Positions 7,818 to 15,110 of a stretch of DNA of 64,000 bases are shown in pieces. The notes under the pieces are model-generated. The model was not told where the DNA came from, did not search any database, and saw only the letters and a program-made list of their open reading frames with translations. The translations under genes were made by a program, and so were the position numbers. How positions within the stretch are numbered: position 1 is the stretch's first letter; each line of letters starts with the position of its first letter. The stretch is from Betaproteobacteria bacterium HGW-Betaproteobacteria-9 (lineage in GTDB: Bacteria > Pseudomonadota > Gammaproteobacteria > Burkholderiales > Burkholderiaceae_C), in contig PHCC01000001.1 in the NCBI GenBank assembly GCA_002842215.1, forward strand, positions 78,238 through 142,237. Direction: 5' to 3'.

Positions 7818-8135
7818 CGGATGACCTGCACCCCGTGACGGATGACCTGCAGCGGTTTTGCAAAGTGCAGGCCATCCGTCACGATTTCGCCTCCTCCCGG
7901 ACAGAGTGAAGGCGCAATTGTGGATAACTTGCTGCCGCGAAATTTTCCGAGCCACCACAAGAGCGGAAGCCATGACCAATGACCTGCGCTTCGTGACGGA
8001 TGACCTACGGCAAGTGCTGAAAATCCACCTTTCACGTGACGGATGACCTGCAAAATCGTGATGGATGACCGATGTTTTCGTGACGGATGACCTATCCACA
8101 GTTTTTGCAAGTTATTGATATAGAAAAGAAAATCG
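7790..8135. other. plasmid-type replication origin (oriV)
   Basis: The interval has a perfect DnaA box TTATCCACA at 7790-7798, a second perfect box on the minus strand at 7919-7927 (TGTGGATAA), a one-mismatch box at 8092-8100, seven 18-bp iterons, and an A/T-rich stretch at 8101-8135 suitable for melting. It lies directly downstream of the trfA-like initiator gene, as in iteron plasmids. Confidence 0.8.
7813..8096. repeat. iteron cluster, seven copies of an 18-bp repeat
   Basis: The consensus is CGTGACGGATGACCTGCA. Copies on the plus strand are at 7813-7830, 7834-7851, 7992-8009, 8035-8052, 8057-8074 (degenerate) and 8079-8096; an inverted copy is at 7866-7883. Spacing within the two subclusters is 21-22 bp, about two helical turns. 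A weaker partial copy (TGACCAATGACCTGCG) is seen near 7973. Confidence 0.88.
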
Positions 8136-8194
8136 TCAAACGCATGCAGCGCTAACCGTTTTCTTAACCCTCCTTTAACCAAAGAGGGTTGTTG

Positions 8195-8500
8195 GCACCC
8201 GGACTGGCGGCTTCGCCGGGGCGGGCTGCGCCCTCCCCCGCCTTCGGCGGCGCCCCCTTCCATATCGAGGCCCCCAAGGGGGCCAAACAGGTCCCCCAAT
8301 CGCTCGCCACCGTATCTGCCGTGGCCGACGATATCGGCGCTCCAATACTGAGATTGTCAAGACACGCAGCCACCGGGCCTGCAAGCCGACCCCTCACCCG
8401 CGGCAAGGGCCGACCCTCACGGGATCGGCTTTGGCGGCGCCAAGGCCCTGCTACGGCCCCTGATGGGGCCTTCCATGGGGGCCACGGCCCCCATACCCCA
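8195..8500. other. hairpin-rich GC-rich noncoding stretch
   Basis: I see no convincing gene here. The stretch is a series of short perfect palindromes with tiny loops: CCGCCTTCGGCGG, GGCCCCCAAGGGGGCC, GGCCCCTGATGGGGCC and TGGGGGCCACGGCCCCCA. A larger relative lies at 19480-19980. Possible roles are a single-strand origin, transfer-related structure or transcription insulation. Confidence 0.5.
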
Positions 8501-8504
8501 GGAC

Positions 8505-8663
8505 TCAGGCTTGTTCGAGCCGTTTCTCCAAGCTGGCCAACCTCGCTTCGAGCTGCTTCAACCTGGCCGACGCGCCACGGTTACCGTCGTCTCGCACCGC
8601 GAAATACCCCAGCCACCCCAGCAAGACAACGACCAGGGCGACCGCCGCATAGAACTCGACCAT
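8505..8663 (-). CDS. 52-aa membrane-anchored coiled-coil protein
   Basis: ATG at 8663-8661 is preceded by AGGAG at 7-bp spacing, and TGA is at 8507-8505. The protein is MVEFYAAVALVVVLLGWLGY and continues FAVRDDGN, then a heptad-like stretch LKQLEARLASLEKRLEQA. It is one N-terminal transmembrane helix followed by a short charged coiled coil. A clear relative with the same layout is encoded at 26773-26937 on the other strand. It is divergent from the kfrA-like gene and shares its upstream region with the palindromic operator. It may be an inner-membrane anchor or a membrane-acting peptide; the function is unknown. Confidence 0.7.
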   Translation of the reverse strand: MVEFYAAVALVVVLLGWLGYFAVRDDGNRGASARLKQLEARLASLEKRLEQA

Positions 8664-8749
8664 GACTGGCTCCTTCATGTTTCATGACGCTTCACGTTAC
8701 CAGCCTGGCCAAACCGGCGCAAAGGCGATCTTCAATCACCGGCCCTGTT

Positions 8750-8770
8750 GTTACGTTATCATAACGTAAC
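8750..8770. promoter_or_regulatory. perfect palindromic operator upstream of the kfrA-like gene
   Basis: GTTACGTTAT C ATAACGTAAC is a perfect 10+1+10 inverted repeat. Extra half sites (ACGTTAC) occur at 8694-8700 and 8771-8777. It lies 36 bp before the kfrA-like start and between two divergent genes. KfrA proteins repress their own promoters through such sites. Confidence 0.7.
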
Positions 8771-8806
8771 ACGTTACGATGCTACGATCAATCAAAAGGA
8801 GAAGCC

Positions 8807-9430
8807 ATGCAGCAAGTAGTCACTCAACAAGCGGTGGACGCCGCCGCTGACGCCATCGTCGCCGCGGGCGGCAAGCCGACCTTCCGGCTCATCAACCAGC
8901 GGGTCGGTGGGTCGTTCACCACGCTCAAGCCGATGCTGGCCAACTGGGAGGAGCGCCGGGGGAAAGGTGCTGAAGCAGTGATCGAGGTGCCCGATGCACT
9001 TCTGGCGCGCGGTGCCGACCTGGTGCGCGGGATCTTCGCGGAGGTGGCCCAGCAGGCACGGGTGGAATCGGAGGCTGTTCGCAAGGATGCGGAAGCCCGC
9101 GTCACTGAGGTACGAGCTGAGCTGAGCGAGGCCACCGAGGAGATCGCACGCCTGGAAGCCCAGGATCTCGCCAAAGCAGCCGAGCTTTCGTCACTGCGGG
9201 ACGAGCACAAGACGCTGGAGCTGCTGGCGGCCGGGCTCAAAGAACGCGCCGCCCTGGCGGCACGCTTGGAGTCGGAGCTGCGTGACGCACGCGCAGCTCT
9301 GGCCAAGAGCGAGCAGCAGGTCACCGACCTTCAAGCTCAGTTGGTCAAGGCTGGGGATGTGCAGAAGCTGCTGAGCAACCTGGAGGCCCGCCTGGGAACT
9401 GCCGGCGTAGTGCCGAAGGGGAAGATGTAG
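8807..9430 (+). CDS. KfrA-like DNA-binding coiled-coil protein
   Basis: A 207-aa protein. The N-terminal KfrA-type DNA-binding domain covers about residues 1-65 (VDAAADAIVAAGGKPTFRLINQ, then GGSFTTLKPMLANW). It is followed by a long alanine/glutamate-rich coiled coil to about residue 190. KfrA of IncP plasmids is a repressor and an accessory to partition and stable inheritance. The perfect palindrome at 8750-8770 is the likely operator. An AAAGGAG Shine-Dalgarno precedes the ATG. No ParA or ParB gene is nearby, so it may work alone as a stability or nucleoid-like factor. Confidence 0.82.
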   Translation: MQQVVTQQAVDAAADAIVAAGGKPTFRLINQRVGGSFTTLKPMLANWEERRGKGAEAVIEVPDALLARGADLVRGIFAEVAQQARVESEAVRKDAEARVTEVRAELSEATEEIARLEAQDLAKAAELSSLRDEHKTLELLAAGLKERAALAARLESELRDARAALAKSEQQVTDLQAQLVKAGDVQKLLSNLEARLGTAGVVPKGKM

Positions 9431-9489
9431 CGTCACCCTGGGTCACCGCCAAGCGGGGGGCGCACCCGGAAAAGCCATCACATCGCAAA

Positions 9490-10110
9490 TCAGCTGGCTA
9501 CCTTCTCGCGCTCAAGGTCAGCCATCCATCGGTCATGAAGCCACAGCAAGTTGGTGTATAGATGCGGGTTATCGACTTGGCCAGCCTTGATCCATGGACG
9601 AGACATGGCCACGTTTTTCCTGAGAATGCTACGTAGACTGTCTTTGAGAGTTTCCTCATCCAAGTCGCCACGCTTGACGCCTATGGCGATGAACTCGAAG
9701 TAGTTCAGGATGTACCTCAAGGCGGAGATATCGACTTTGTCTGTCGCCGATTCTCTCAGCGCGGGATTTGCACGCCTTCGTTTGTCGAACTCGGTGTAGT
9801 GCCTGCTCAGATCGTCCGCATACTTCATGTAGGTGGCCGACAAGCGAGATTGAAGCAGCGTTGTCACGGTATGCTGCCTGATAGAGTTTCGCAAGGTGAT
9901 CATGCCAGCGATGATCCAGCCGCACATAGCGCTAGCGACACCGCCCGCACCAAGCAGGTGTTCCGGCTTCAGCTTGGCCGAACTACATTCTTCAAGCCAA
10001 AGGGTCTGCCAGCCAAGAAAGATGGCAAAGATCAACAGGACTCCCAAAAGCAAGAAGCCCAGCAAAGTGCTGGGCTTCTTGTAGGGACTGATCGGCTTAG
10101 GCGTAGCCAT
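9490..10110 (-). CDS. DUF4760-like membrane protein
   Basis: A 206-aa protein starting at ATG 10110 with AGAGGGTG just upstream; a 20-codon upstream extension has no better start. Two transmembrane helices lie near residues 15-35 (GFLLLGVLLIFAIFLGW) and 53-72. The cytosolic part carries the pattern RYILNYFEFIAIGVKRGDLD typical of DUF4760 proteins, which are of unknown function and often sit in accessory regions. A perfect 13-bp inverted repeat with a 3-nt loop (10052-10080) lies inside the 5' coding region and could affect expression. It is convergent with the kfrA-like gene. Confidence 0.7.
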   Translation of the reverse strand: MATPKPISPYKKPSTLLGFLLLGVLLIFAIFLGWQTLWLEECSSAKLKPEHLLGAGGVASAMCGWIIAGMITLRNSIRQHTVTTLLQSRLSATYMKYADDLSRHYTEFDKRRRANPALRESATDKVDISALRYILNYFEFIAIGVKRGDLDEETLKDSLRSILRKNVAMSRPWIKAGQVDNPHLYTNLLWLHDRWMADLEREKVAS

Positions 10111-10170
10111 CACCCTCTTTGGACAGAACAAACATAGCTCACTCCTTTGAGGTGTGCATGGCCAGTGCAC

Positions 10171-10704
10171 GAGATGAATTGGCCTTGATGAAGTTAGTAT
10201 CGCACATTTTCGCCCTTTCTGTAGGGCAAGCCTGACGGCGCGCAGCGAGCACTTTGTCCGCCCACAGCCTCACTTCGGACGTGAGTGTATGAGTGTTTGA
10301 TCAAGCTGGCCACACTCTTTCGCTCACTGGGAAGAAAGAGCGTGGCCAGCACTCGAAGTGCCCGGTATCACCCGGCCCTGTTGCAGCTCAGAACCTGCGG
10401 ATCGCGGTCTGCACATCTGCACTTGCTCTGCGGCAGTCGTGTCTACAATTGAAAATCCCACATGAGTGAACGGGGATCGCCGTCTGCTTCCCGATGACGC
10501 ATGCCGAGCGGCATGCCGACAAGCCGTTCGCCATCGCTGTACCGGGGTGTCGGGTGACAGGGAAAGTGAAAAGTAGCCCGTTGATCTAAAAAGGGGTTTC
10601 CAGCAACCGTGTCAGCGATCAAGTCCCGAGTGACGCAGATCGTGCAAAAAGCCGGTATCCCCGCCAAGAACTGACAATCTCCGATGTGGCTGCGTGGTAG
10701 GTGG
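10171..10704. other. noncoding interval with inverted repeats
   Basis: No credible gene is seen. It contains a 17-bp inverted repeat with one mismatch at 10305-10350 (GCTGGCCACACTCTTTC and its partner). A perfect GCATGCC/GGCATGC hairpin lies at 10499-10516. One arm of a long-range inverted repeat is at 10547-10572 and one copy of a 33-bp direct repeat at 10380-10412; partners of the last two lie at 11181-11206 and 11468-11500. Confidence 0.5.
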
Positions 10705-11034
10705 TCAGCCCTTGAGCGCCTTGAGAGGCACAACTTCCGCATCAACGACGTCCGGTTGAATGGTCGTCTTCTTGGTACGCAGGAGCATCATCCCCGACGT
10801 GTGGCCGGTGATCGCATCCTTGGCAACAGCAGCCCCAACCCACCCGGCCTCGATTGCCAATTTGCCGGTGTGATTCGTAATCTTCGGGGTGATCCGCTTT
10901 GCAGGTGCCTTCAAGCCGGGGTGATCCTGGTTGTAGTGAACCAACATGCGCTCCGCGTCGATCATCGTGATCGCCTCCTTCTCTTTAGTCGCACCCGGCT
11001 TGGGAAAGTTGACTCTTTTTGCTCCTGTAACCAT
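10705..11034 (-). CDS. hypothetical protein, small and basic
   Basis: A 109-aa protein. The ATG at 11034 has AAGGAG 5-6 bp upstream; a GTG two codons earlier is less likely. It is rich in Lys, Ala and Thr and has no signal peptide or membrane segment. The stretch TMIDAERMLVHYNQDHPGL is helical and a glycine-rich centre follows (EAGWVGAAVAKD). I do not recognise the family. The gene sits alone between two related repeat arms (10380-10572 and 11181-11500), which suggests that it and its flanks arrived as one cassette. Confidence 0.5.
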   Translation of the reverse strand: MVTGAKRVNFPKPGATKEKEAITMIDAERMLVHYNQDHPGLKAPAKRITPKITNHTGKLAIEAGWVGAAVAKDAITGHTSGMMLLRTKKTTIQPDVVDAEVVPLKALKG

Positions 11035-11040
11035 CTCCAC

Positions 11041-11535
11041 TCCTTCACTTGTAAAGCGATAAGTCTGTCACAAAATGTCCTGGAAGGCGCTGCTGGGGAG
11101 GAAAGGAGACCGTTTAAAGCGGGCTCTTTTGCGTGATCTTTGCAGTACTGTGTCAGTAGTTTTTCACTAACTTGGCGAAGTTTTCACTTTCCCTGTCACC
11201 CGGCACGGGGGCCAAGGTCAACGCCGCGACCGACCTCTTGATGCGTTGAGTATTTGAGTAAATGAAGACCTGGCTGTCGTTCCGCAGGGACGAGGCACAG
11301 TATGGTCTGTGGTCCGAGAGCTGCACCCAAGGGGAAGCGGCCAAGCCCCTATGATTGACTCGGCGAGCCACCAGGCCATGTGAGCGCAAGCCTCCCCCTG
11401 GGGACGTTCGGCAGTCAGAAAAGCCCACACAAGGTGGGCTTTTCTCATTCCATCAAGTACCCAGTCTGTTGCAGCTCAGAACTTGCGGGTCGCGACCTGC
11501 TCTGCCTCGTTGAACTGGTGCAGAACCCGACAGGC
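11041..11535. other. noncoding interval with repeat arms
   Basis: I see no supported gene. It holds the inverted partner TTTTCACTTTCCCTGTCACC (11181-11200, continuing to 11206) of 10547-10572, a strong terminator at 11417-11445, and the second copy of the GTTGCAGCTCAGAAC direct repeat at 11468-11500. Confidence 0.45.
11417..11445. terminator. bidirectional rho-independent terminator
   Basis: The stem AGAAAAGCCCAC / GTGGGCTTTTCT is 12 bp with a 5-nt loop and T-rich on both strands. It could end the minus-strand triad (kinase stop at 11536) or an unseen short transcript from the left. Confidence 0.75.
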
Positions 11536-13209
11536 TCACCCCTTGAGCATCGCGAAAAGCACCAGCACGGCAACGATCCAAACCCATCCAGGTATGCGCC
11601 ATTCGGTGTCCTTCTTCACTCCACCATGTGAGTGTTGTGGTGTCATAGAGGGCGTTTGAACACGAGATGCAGCACTCCTCGAACTTGGCGCGGTGCCGCC
11701 GCCTGCAGATTGTTTGCGCATGTCCGCAAGCACCTGCTGATTTCGAGAGAGGTTTGCCACCGGCGCCGCGGCCGGCGCAGCAGCAGGCCCTCTGACCGGT
11801 GCGCCCTTACCTTTCATCTGCCCCAGCAGGTCTGAATTTGAAGCAGCGCTTGAACGACCTTTGCGTGGAGCCTTGAGACGGAATTGAGCCTCCGCCTCAG
11901 TTAACTGCACGATCTGTGACAGCGAAGCTGCGGACACGGAAATGTGTTGATAGTTGAACTTGGGATTTCGATATATCGGCTCCACCAGCCCTTTGATCGT
12001 CACCCACCGACCCACCCATGAAGCACTCGGCGTAACGCCACCTTTGGCCAAGGCGTCACTCCAGATATTGATCTTGACGCAGGGTCCATTCCAGGGTGCG
12101 AAGTTGATGAACACGAATGACTTGCCCTTGCCTTTGCCGTGTTTGCCAAACATCTGTTTGACCTCGACAATGCACCCAACCAGCTCCACCATCTGCCCTA
12201 TGTGCGCAGAGAACGAACTGAAGTTGGATGCATCAAGCACAGGGTACTGACTGATGTAGCCTATTGGTCCTTGTGGCGCGGCGCCATCGGAACGAGGGAC
12301 AAAAATCTCCTGCGGGATGTTCTTGGCGCTCAGAAAATCGGTGAGCGAGGGGACCTGTTTGTAGGCCGCGCGACAGATCGACGCGAAGTTCTTGACATCG
12401 TTCGCAAGCGACGGAATCTTTTCAATGGCAGCAAACACCGCTGACGCACCAGGGTCCGCATAGTCATTGGCACGAAACACGATGACGCCAGCACCGCTGC
12501 TGGAGCTACCCCACAGCGACGGCCGCTCACACAACCCCCGCAGCGCCAGATTTAACGCAATGAACGAGAACCGATCCAGTGTGTTGTCAAACTGGCTTGC
12601 ATCGCGGCGCGGATGTTGGTAGTCCCGATGCCCCATCTCAGAGCTTCCAAGCGATGCGATCTCGGGTACGAACATGCCGTCGTAGTCGATCAACTGAACG
12701 CGCCGCCCGCTGTCGGCCACCATCAGATTGCCTTCCTGGATGTCGCCATGCGCGATCCCTTGTTGTTCCAGGTATGAGGACAACGTACCCAGGGAATTCA
12801 GTAGATTGGTGAGCTTGGCTCTGTCACCATGGTTCGTCTCTACGAACTCGCCCAGGGTTTCTCCCGAAGCCCAGGCCATCTTGACCAATGGATATGTTGC
12901 CCCGTTGAGCCTCACCCCCTGGGCCTGAAACTCGAATTCCACAAAGTGAGGGGAAGCTAGGATCTTGAGCTTTTTCGAGATCGCCGCATACCGGCTTTCA
13001 AGGCCCTTTGCCTCACGGTGAAAGCACCGAACAGCCTTTTTGGTGGTCCCAACTTCCACTGCGTACGTCAACGCAAAGCCACCGGAGACCACCACGGGAA
13101 GGCCGAGGCCCGACGAGTGGATCTTTCCAGCTTTCAGCTGAGGATCGAGAAAGACCGTATCCGGGTGTTGCAACGCCTCCTGATACTGCTCAAGCGTGGG
13201 ATAGTTCAT
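11536..13209 (-). CDS. YegI-like protein kinase with OB-fold and C-terminal membrane anchor
   Basis: A 557-aa protein. The kinase domain covers roughly residues 30-300, with catalytic loop HGDIQEGNLMV near residue 153 and IDYDGMF in place of DFG near residue 174. A region at about 330-440 (QMVELVGCIVEVKQMFGKHG, then FVFINFAPWNGPCVKINIW) looks like an OB-fold nucleic-acid or metal-response domain. A disordered Ala/Ser/Pro linker and one C-terminal transmembrane helix (IPGWVWIVAVLVLFAML) complete it. The start overlaps the phosphatase stop by 4 bp (ATGA). E. coli has a comparable yegI-pphC-yegL set. It probably phosphorylates a partner that the adjacent PP2C dephosphorylates; the target is unknown. 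Confidence 0.82.
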   Translation of the reverse strand: MNYPTLEQYQEALQHPDTVFLDPQLKAGKIHSSGLGLPVVVSGGFALTYAVEVGTTKKAVRCFHREAKGLESRYAAISKKLKILASPHFVEFEFQAQGVRLNGATYPLVKMAWASGETLGEFVETNHGDRAKLTNLLNSLGTLSSYLEQQGIAHGDIQEGNLMVADSGRRVQLIDYDGMFVPEIASLGSSEMGHRDYQHPRRDASQFDNTLDRFSFIALNLALRGLCERPSLWGSSSSGAGVIVFRANDYADPGASAVFAAIEKIPSLANDVKNFASICRAAYKQVPSLTDFLSAKNIPQEIFVPRSDGAAPQGPIGYISQYPVLDASNFSSFSAHIGQMVELVGCIVEVKQMFGKHGKGKGKSFVFINFAPWNGPCVKINIWSDALAKGGVTPSASWVGRWVTIKGLVEPIYRNPKFNYQHISVSAASLSQIVQLTEAEAQFRLKAPRKGRSSAASNSDLLGQMKGKGAPVRGPAAAPAAAPVANLSRNQQVLADMRKQSAGGGTAPSSRSAASRVQTPSMTPQHSHGGVKKDTEWRIPGWVWIVAVLVLFAMLKG

Positions 13210-13934
13210 GTTGGCAGCTCCGACGTTTCAGCCTCCACGGCGATGCGCAGAACAGTCGAGTCGTCCAGTCGCATACGTCGGGTCTGACGCTGCTCAACAA
13301 CCAATTGCGTGAACTCCTCAGCCATCGAAACGGCCAACAGCTTCGGTAGTTCTTCGGGATGGGACAGCAACCAGTGACCAACTGCGTCGGTCACCAAAAG
13401 AATGGCATCACCAATCTGCACATCCCAGGTGATGTTGTTACCCGCAAAAAAGCCTTGCTCTCCGACGAAGGCATTTGCCGTGGCCAGCGTGGATAACAGC
13501 CGGGGGCGCGCATCAAACTCCTCTGGTCGTGCAAAGGGGAACGACGACAAAATCACGCCATTGCGAACGTGTACAGCGAGGCTGTCACCAACCGCGAGCA
13601 CATCGATCGCGTGCCCATTGGATGCCAACTTGAGTCCAAGCAATGTGGCAAAGCTACCCCGCTCAAACGCTGCTTGTCGTGACCACGACAGGGAAGTGAT
13701 GTCGATGGACTCCAGGTAGGACCGTACTCTCCCTGCAACCCAATCCTCACCAACGCATTGGTCCTGCACATATGCAGCCGCCAGCAACCGTGCCCATGTT
13801 TGAGAATCGTATGACTCCGAAGCACCGTCGGTCAGGGCCACGCAGGACGTGCCTTCTGCATGGGCGTCTTCGTTCAGGTCCTGACGCTGCAGGTCTTTGG
13901 CAACCGATGCCGTCAGGTCAACTCTGAGTTGCAC
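13206..13934 (-). CDS. PP2C-family serine/threonine phosphatase (PphC-like)
   Basis: A 242-aa cytosolic phosphatase with a GTG start (13934-13932). Metal-binding motifs are in order: NEDAH and ALTDGASES near residues 21-40, FATLLGLKL near 94-102, VLAVGDSL near 112-119, ILLVTDAVGHWLL near 179, and LDDSTVLRI near 224. These aspartates hold the two Mn/Mg ions of the PP2C centre. It follows the VWA gene after 6 bp and overlaps the kinase gene by 4 bp, so all three are translated from one mRNA. By analogy with E. coli PphC it should counter the linked kinase. Confidence 0.86.
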   Translation of the reverse strand: MQLRVDLTASVAKDLQRQDLNEDAHAEGTSCVALTDGASESYDSQTWARLLAAAYVQDQCVGEDWVAGRVRSYLESIDITSLSWSRQAAFERGSFATLLGLKLASNGHAIDVLAVGDSLAVHVRNGVILSSFPFARPEEFDARPRLLSTLATANAFVGEQGFFAGNNITWDVQIGDAILLVTDAVGHWLLSHPEELPKLLAVSMAEEFTQLVVEQRQTRRMRLDDSTVLRIAVEAETSELPT

Positions 13935-13940
13935 TCGAAC

Positions 13941-14777
13941 TCACCGCAGTTGGGCAGGACGAGTACCGATGTCGAAGAAGTCAACGATCTCAGCAGCGTC
14001 GGCATTGAAAACGTAGCCGCGAGACTCGTTGGATACAGTGCGCCCCTTTTCTTGGGCGACTTTGATGAGATGTGGGGGTAGTGGACTGGACATCCGAAAC
14101 AGGAGCTTGGCGTACTGATCGGGCAATCCCGCGTCACTCGCCGGAAAGGAAATGGGTGTTGCCGCCAGCGCGCTGACGTGCAGGTTCAGCAACAGGATGT
14201 TTCCGTCGGTCGTCTGGAACTGTCGCAGGGAGTCGGCAAGTTGCTCCGGGTTGCCGTCTGTGGATTCACCATCAGTGATGTGCAGCACTGTGGGCGGGTA
14301 GCTGTTGGGGTGCGCATCGCACCACGATGCCAGCTCCTCAGCCGCTTTCGTGATGGCAGCGCACATGGGAGTGCCGCCACTGGCCTGCGGTTCAAACCAA
14401 ACGGGAAACTTCACCGTCTGCTCAACGATCCCACCTGCGCCATCATCGATCTTGCGCTTGCGCTCCTCCACCCGAAGGGGATTGGCCTCAATAGAGGAAA
14501 TTGGATTGAGGACTTGTTGGGCCAGTCCACCTTGCAGAGAGTTCTTGGCGCCGCCATCGCCATACCCGATCACACCAATATCGAAATAGTCCCGAATTCC
14601 GTCAGCCTTTTGGCATCGTGTCACCAACTGCATGAGCGTTTTGTTCAACACATCGGCGACGATCTGCGCTTTGGTCCGCTCTGAGTTGGCCATACGATCG
14701 CCCATGGAGCCAGACTGATCGACGAGAAACAAAAGAGCTGTGGGATCGCTCCGTTGAATTGGCGCTTGGTAAGGCAT
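13941..14777 (-). CDS. VWA-domain protein (TerY/YegL-like)
   Basis: A 278-aa cytosolic von Willebrand factor A protein. The metal-ion-dependent adhesion site is complete: DQSGSM near residue 20, the threonine of SGGTPMCAA near residue 133, and ITDGEST near residue 165. GGGAG and Trp/Phe-rich inserts fit the TerY/YegL group. A GGAG Shine-Dalgarno precedes the ATG. It is the first gene of the triad with the PP2C and kinase. TerY-P triads were predicted from comparative genomics to form phosphorylation-controlled stress or defence complexes; the function of this one is not established. Confidence 0.86.
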   Translation of the reverse strand: MPYQAPIQRSDPTALLFLVDQSGSMGDRMANSERTKAQIVADVLNKTLMQLVTRCQKADGIRDYFDIGVIGYGDGGAKNSLQGGLAQQVLNPISSIEANPLRVEERKRKIDDGAGGIVEQTVKFPVWFEPQASGGTPMCAAITKAAEELASWCDAHPNSYPPTVLHITDGESTDGNPEQLADSLRQFQTTDGNILLLNLHVSALAATPISFPASDAGLPDQYAKLLFRMSSPLPPHLIKVAQEKGRTVSNESRGYVFNADAAEIVDFFDIGTRPAQLR

Positions 14778-14908
14778 AACACTCCCGTTTTTGACATGTT
14801 GAAAATGACTATCTTACTGTCAGACATGAAGATCATCGGCGCAGAACCACCCAATGCGTCTGATGAAAAATGCCTGCCATCAGCATGGGTTGCCCCCAGC
14901 AAGACGAC

Positions 14909-15109
14909 CTAACCGCAGGACCTTGGCTGACACGCACACCCACAACCACTGCCCCGGTGACAGTGGCACTCACCGGTCTTTCGATTGAAGTGGCATCCGC
15001 AACTGTTCAGTCCGCCACCATGGGCAACAAGCTGGCATGGCAGGTCAACGGTGTAGCCCGTCGAAGCCGACAAAAACAGGCACACCAGGATTGCGGCGAA
15101 GTGCTTCAT
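14909..15109 (-). CDS. small secreted YHYH-domain protein
   Basis: A 66-aa protein starting at ATG 15109, one base after the stop of the DUF4236 gene, so it is translationally coupled. The first 20 residues form a signal peptide (MKHFAAILVCLFLSASTGYT). The mature part holds HGGGLNSCGCHFNRKTGECH, the Cys/His pattern seen in YHYH-domain proteins that often accompany secreted nucleases, and a Cys-rich tail. It is the last gene of a five-gene minus-strand run containing a thermonuclease and a lipoprotein. A metal-binding periplasmic role is plausible but not shown. Confidence 0.65.
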   Translation of the reverse strand: MKHFAAILVCLFLSASTGYTVDLPCQLVAHGGGLNSCGCHFNRKTGECHCHRGSGCGCACQPRSCG

Positions 15110-15110
15110 C

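Noticed and set aside
7813-8096. CRISPR array
   Set aside because: The repeats are 18 bp, partly inverted and spaced at two helical turns with spacers of only 3-5 bp within each cluster, next to trfA. They are iterons; no cas genes are present.
10443-10745. 100-aa minus-strand ORF
   Set aside because: It overlaps the supported gene at 10705-11034 and runs through inverted repeats; no start signal.
11153-11428. 91-aa minus-strand ORF
   Set aside because: It passes through a strong terminator and a long inverted-repeat arm; no domain.
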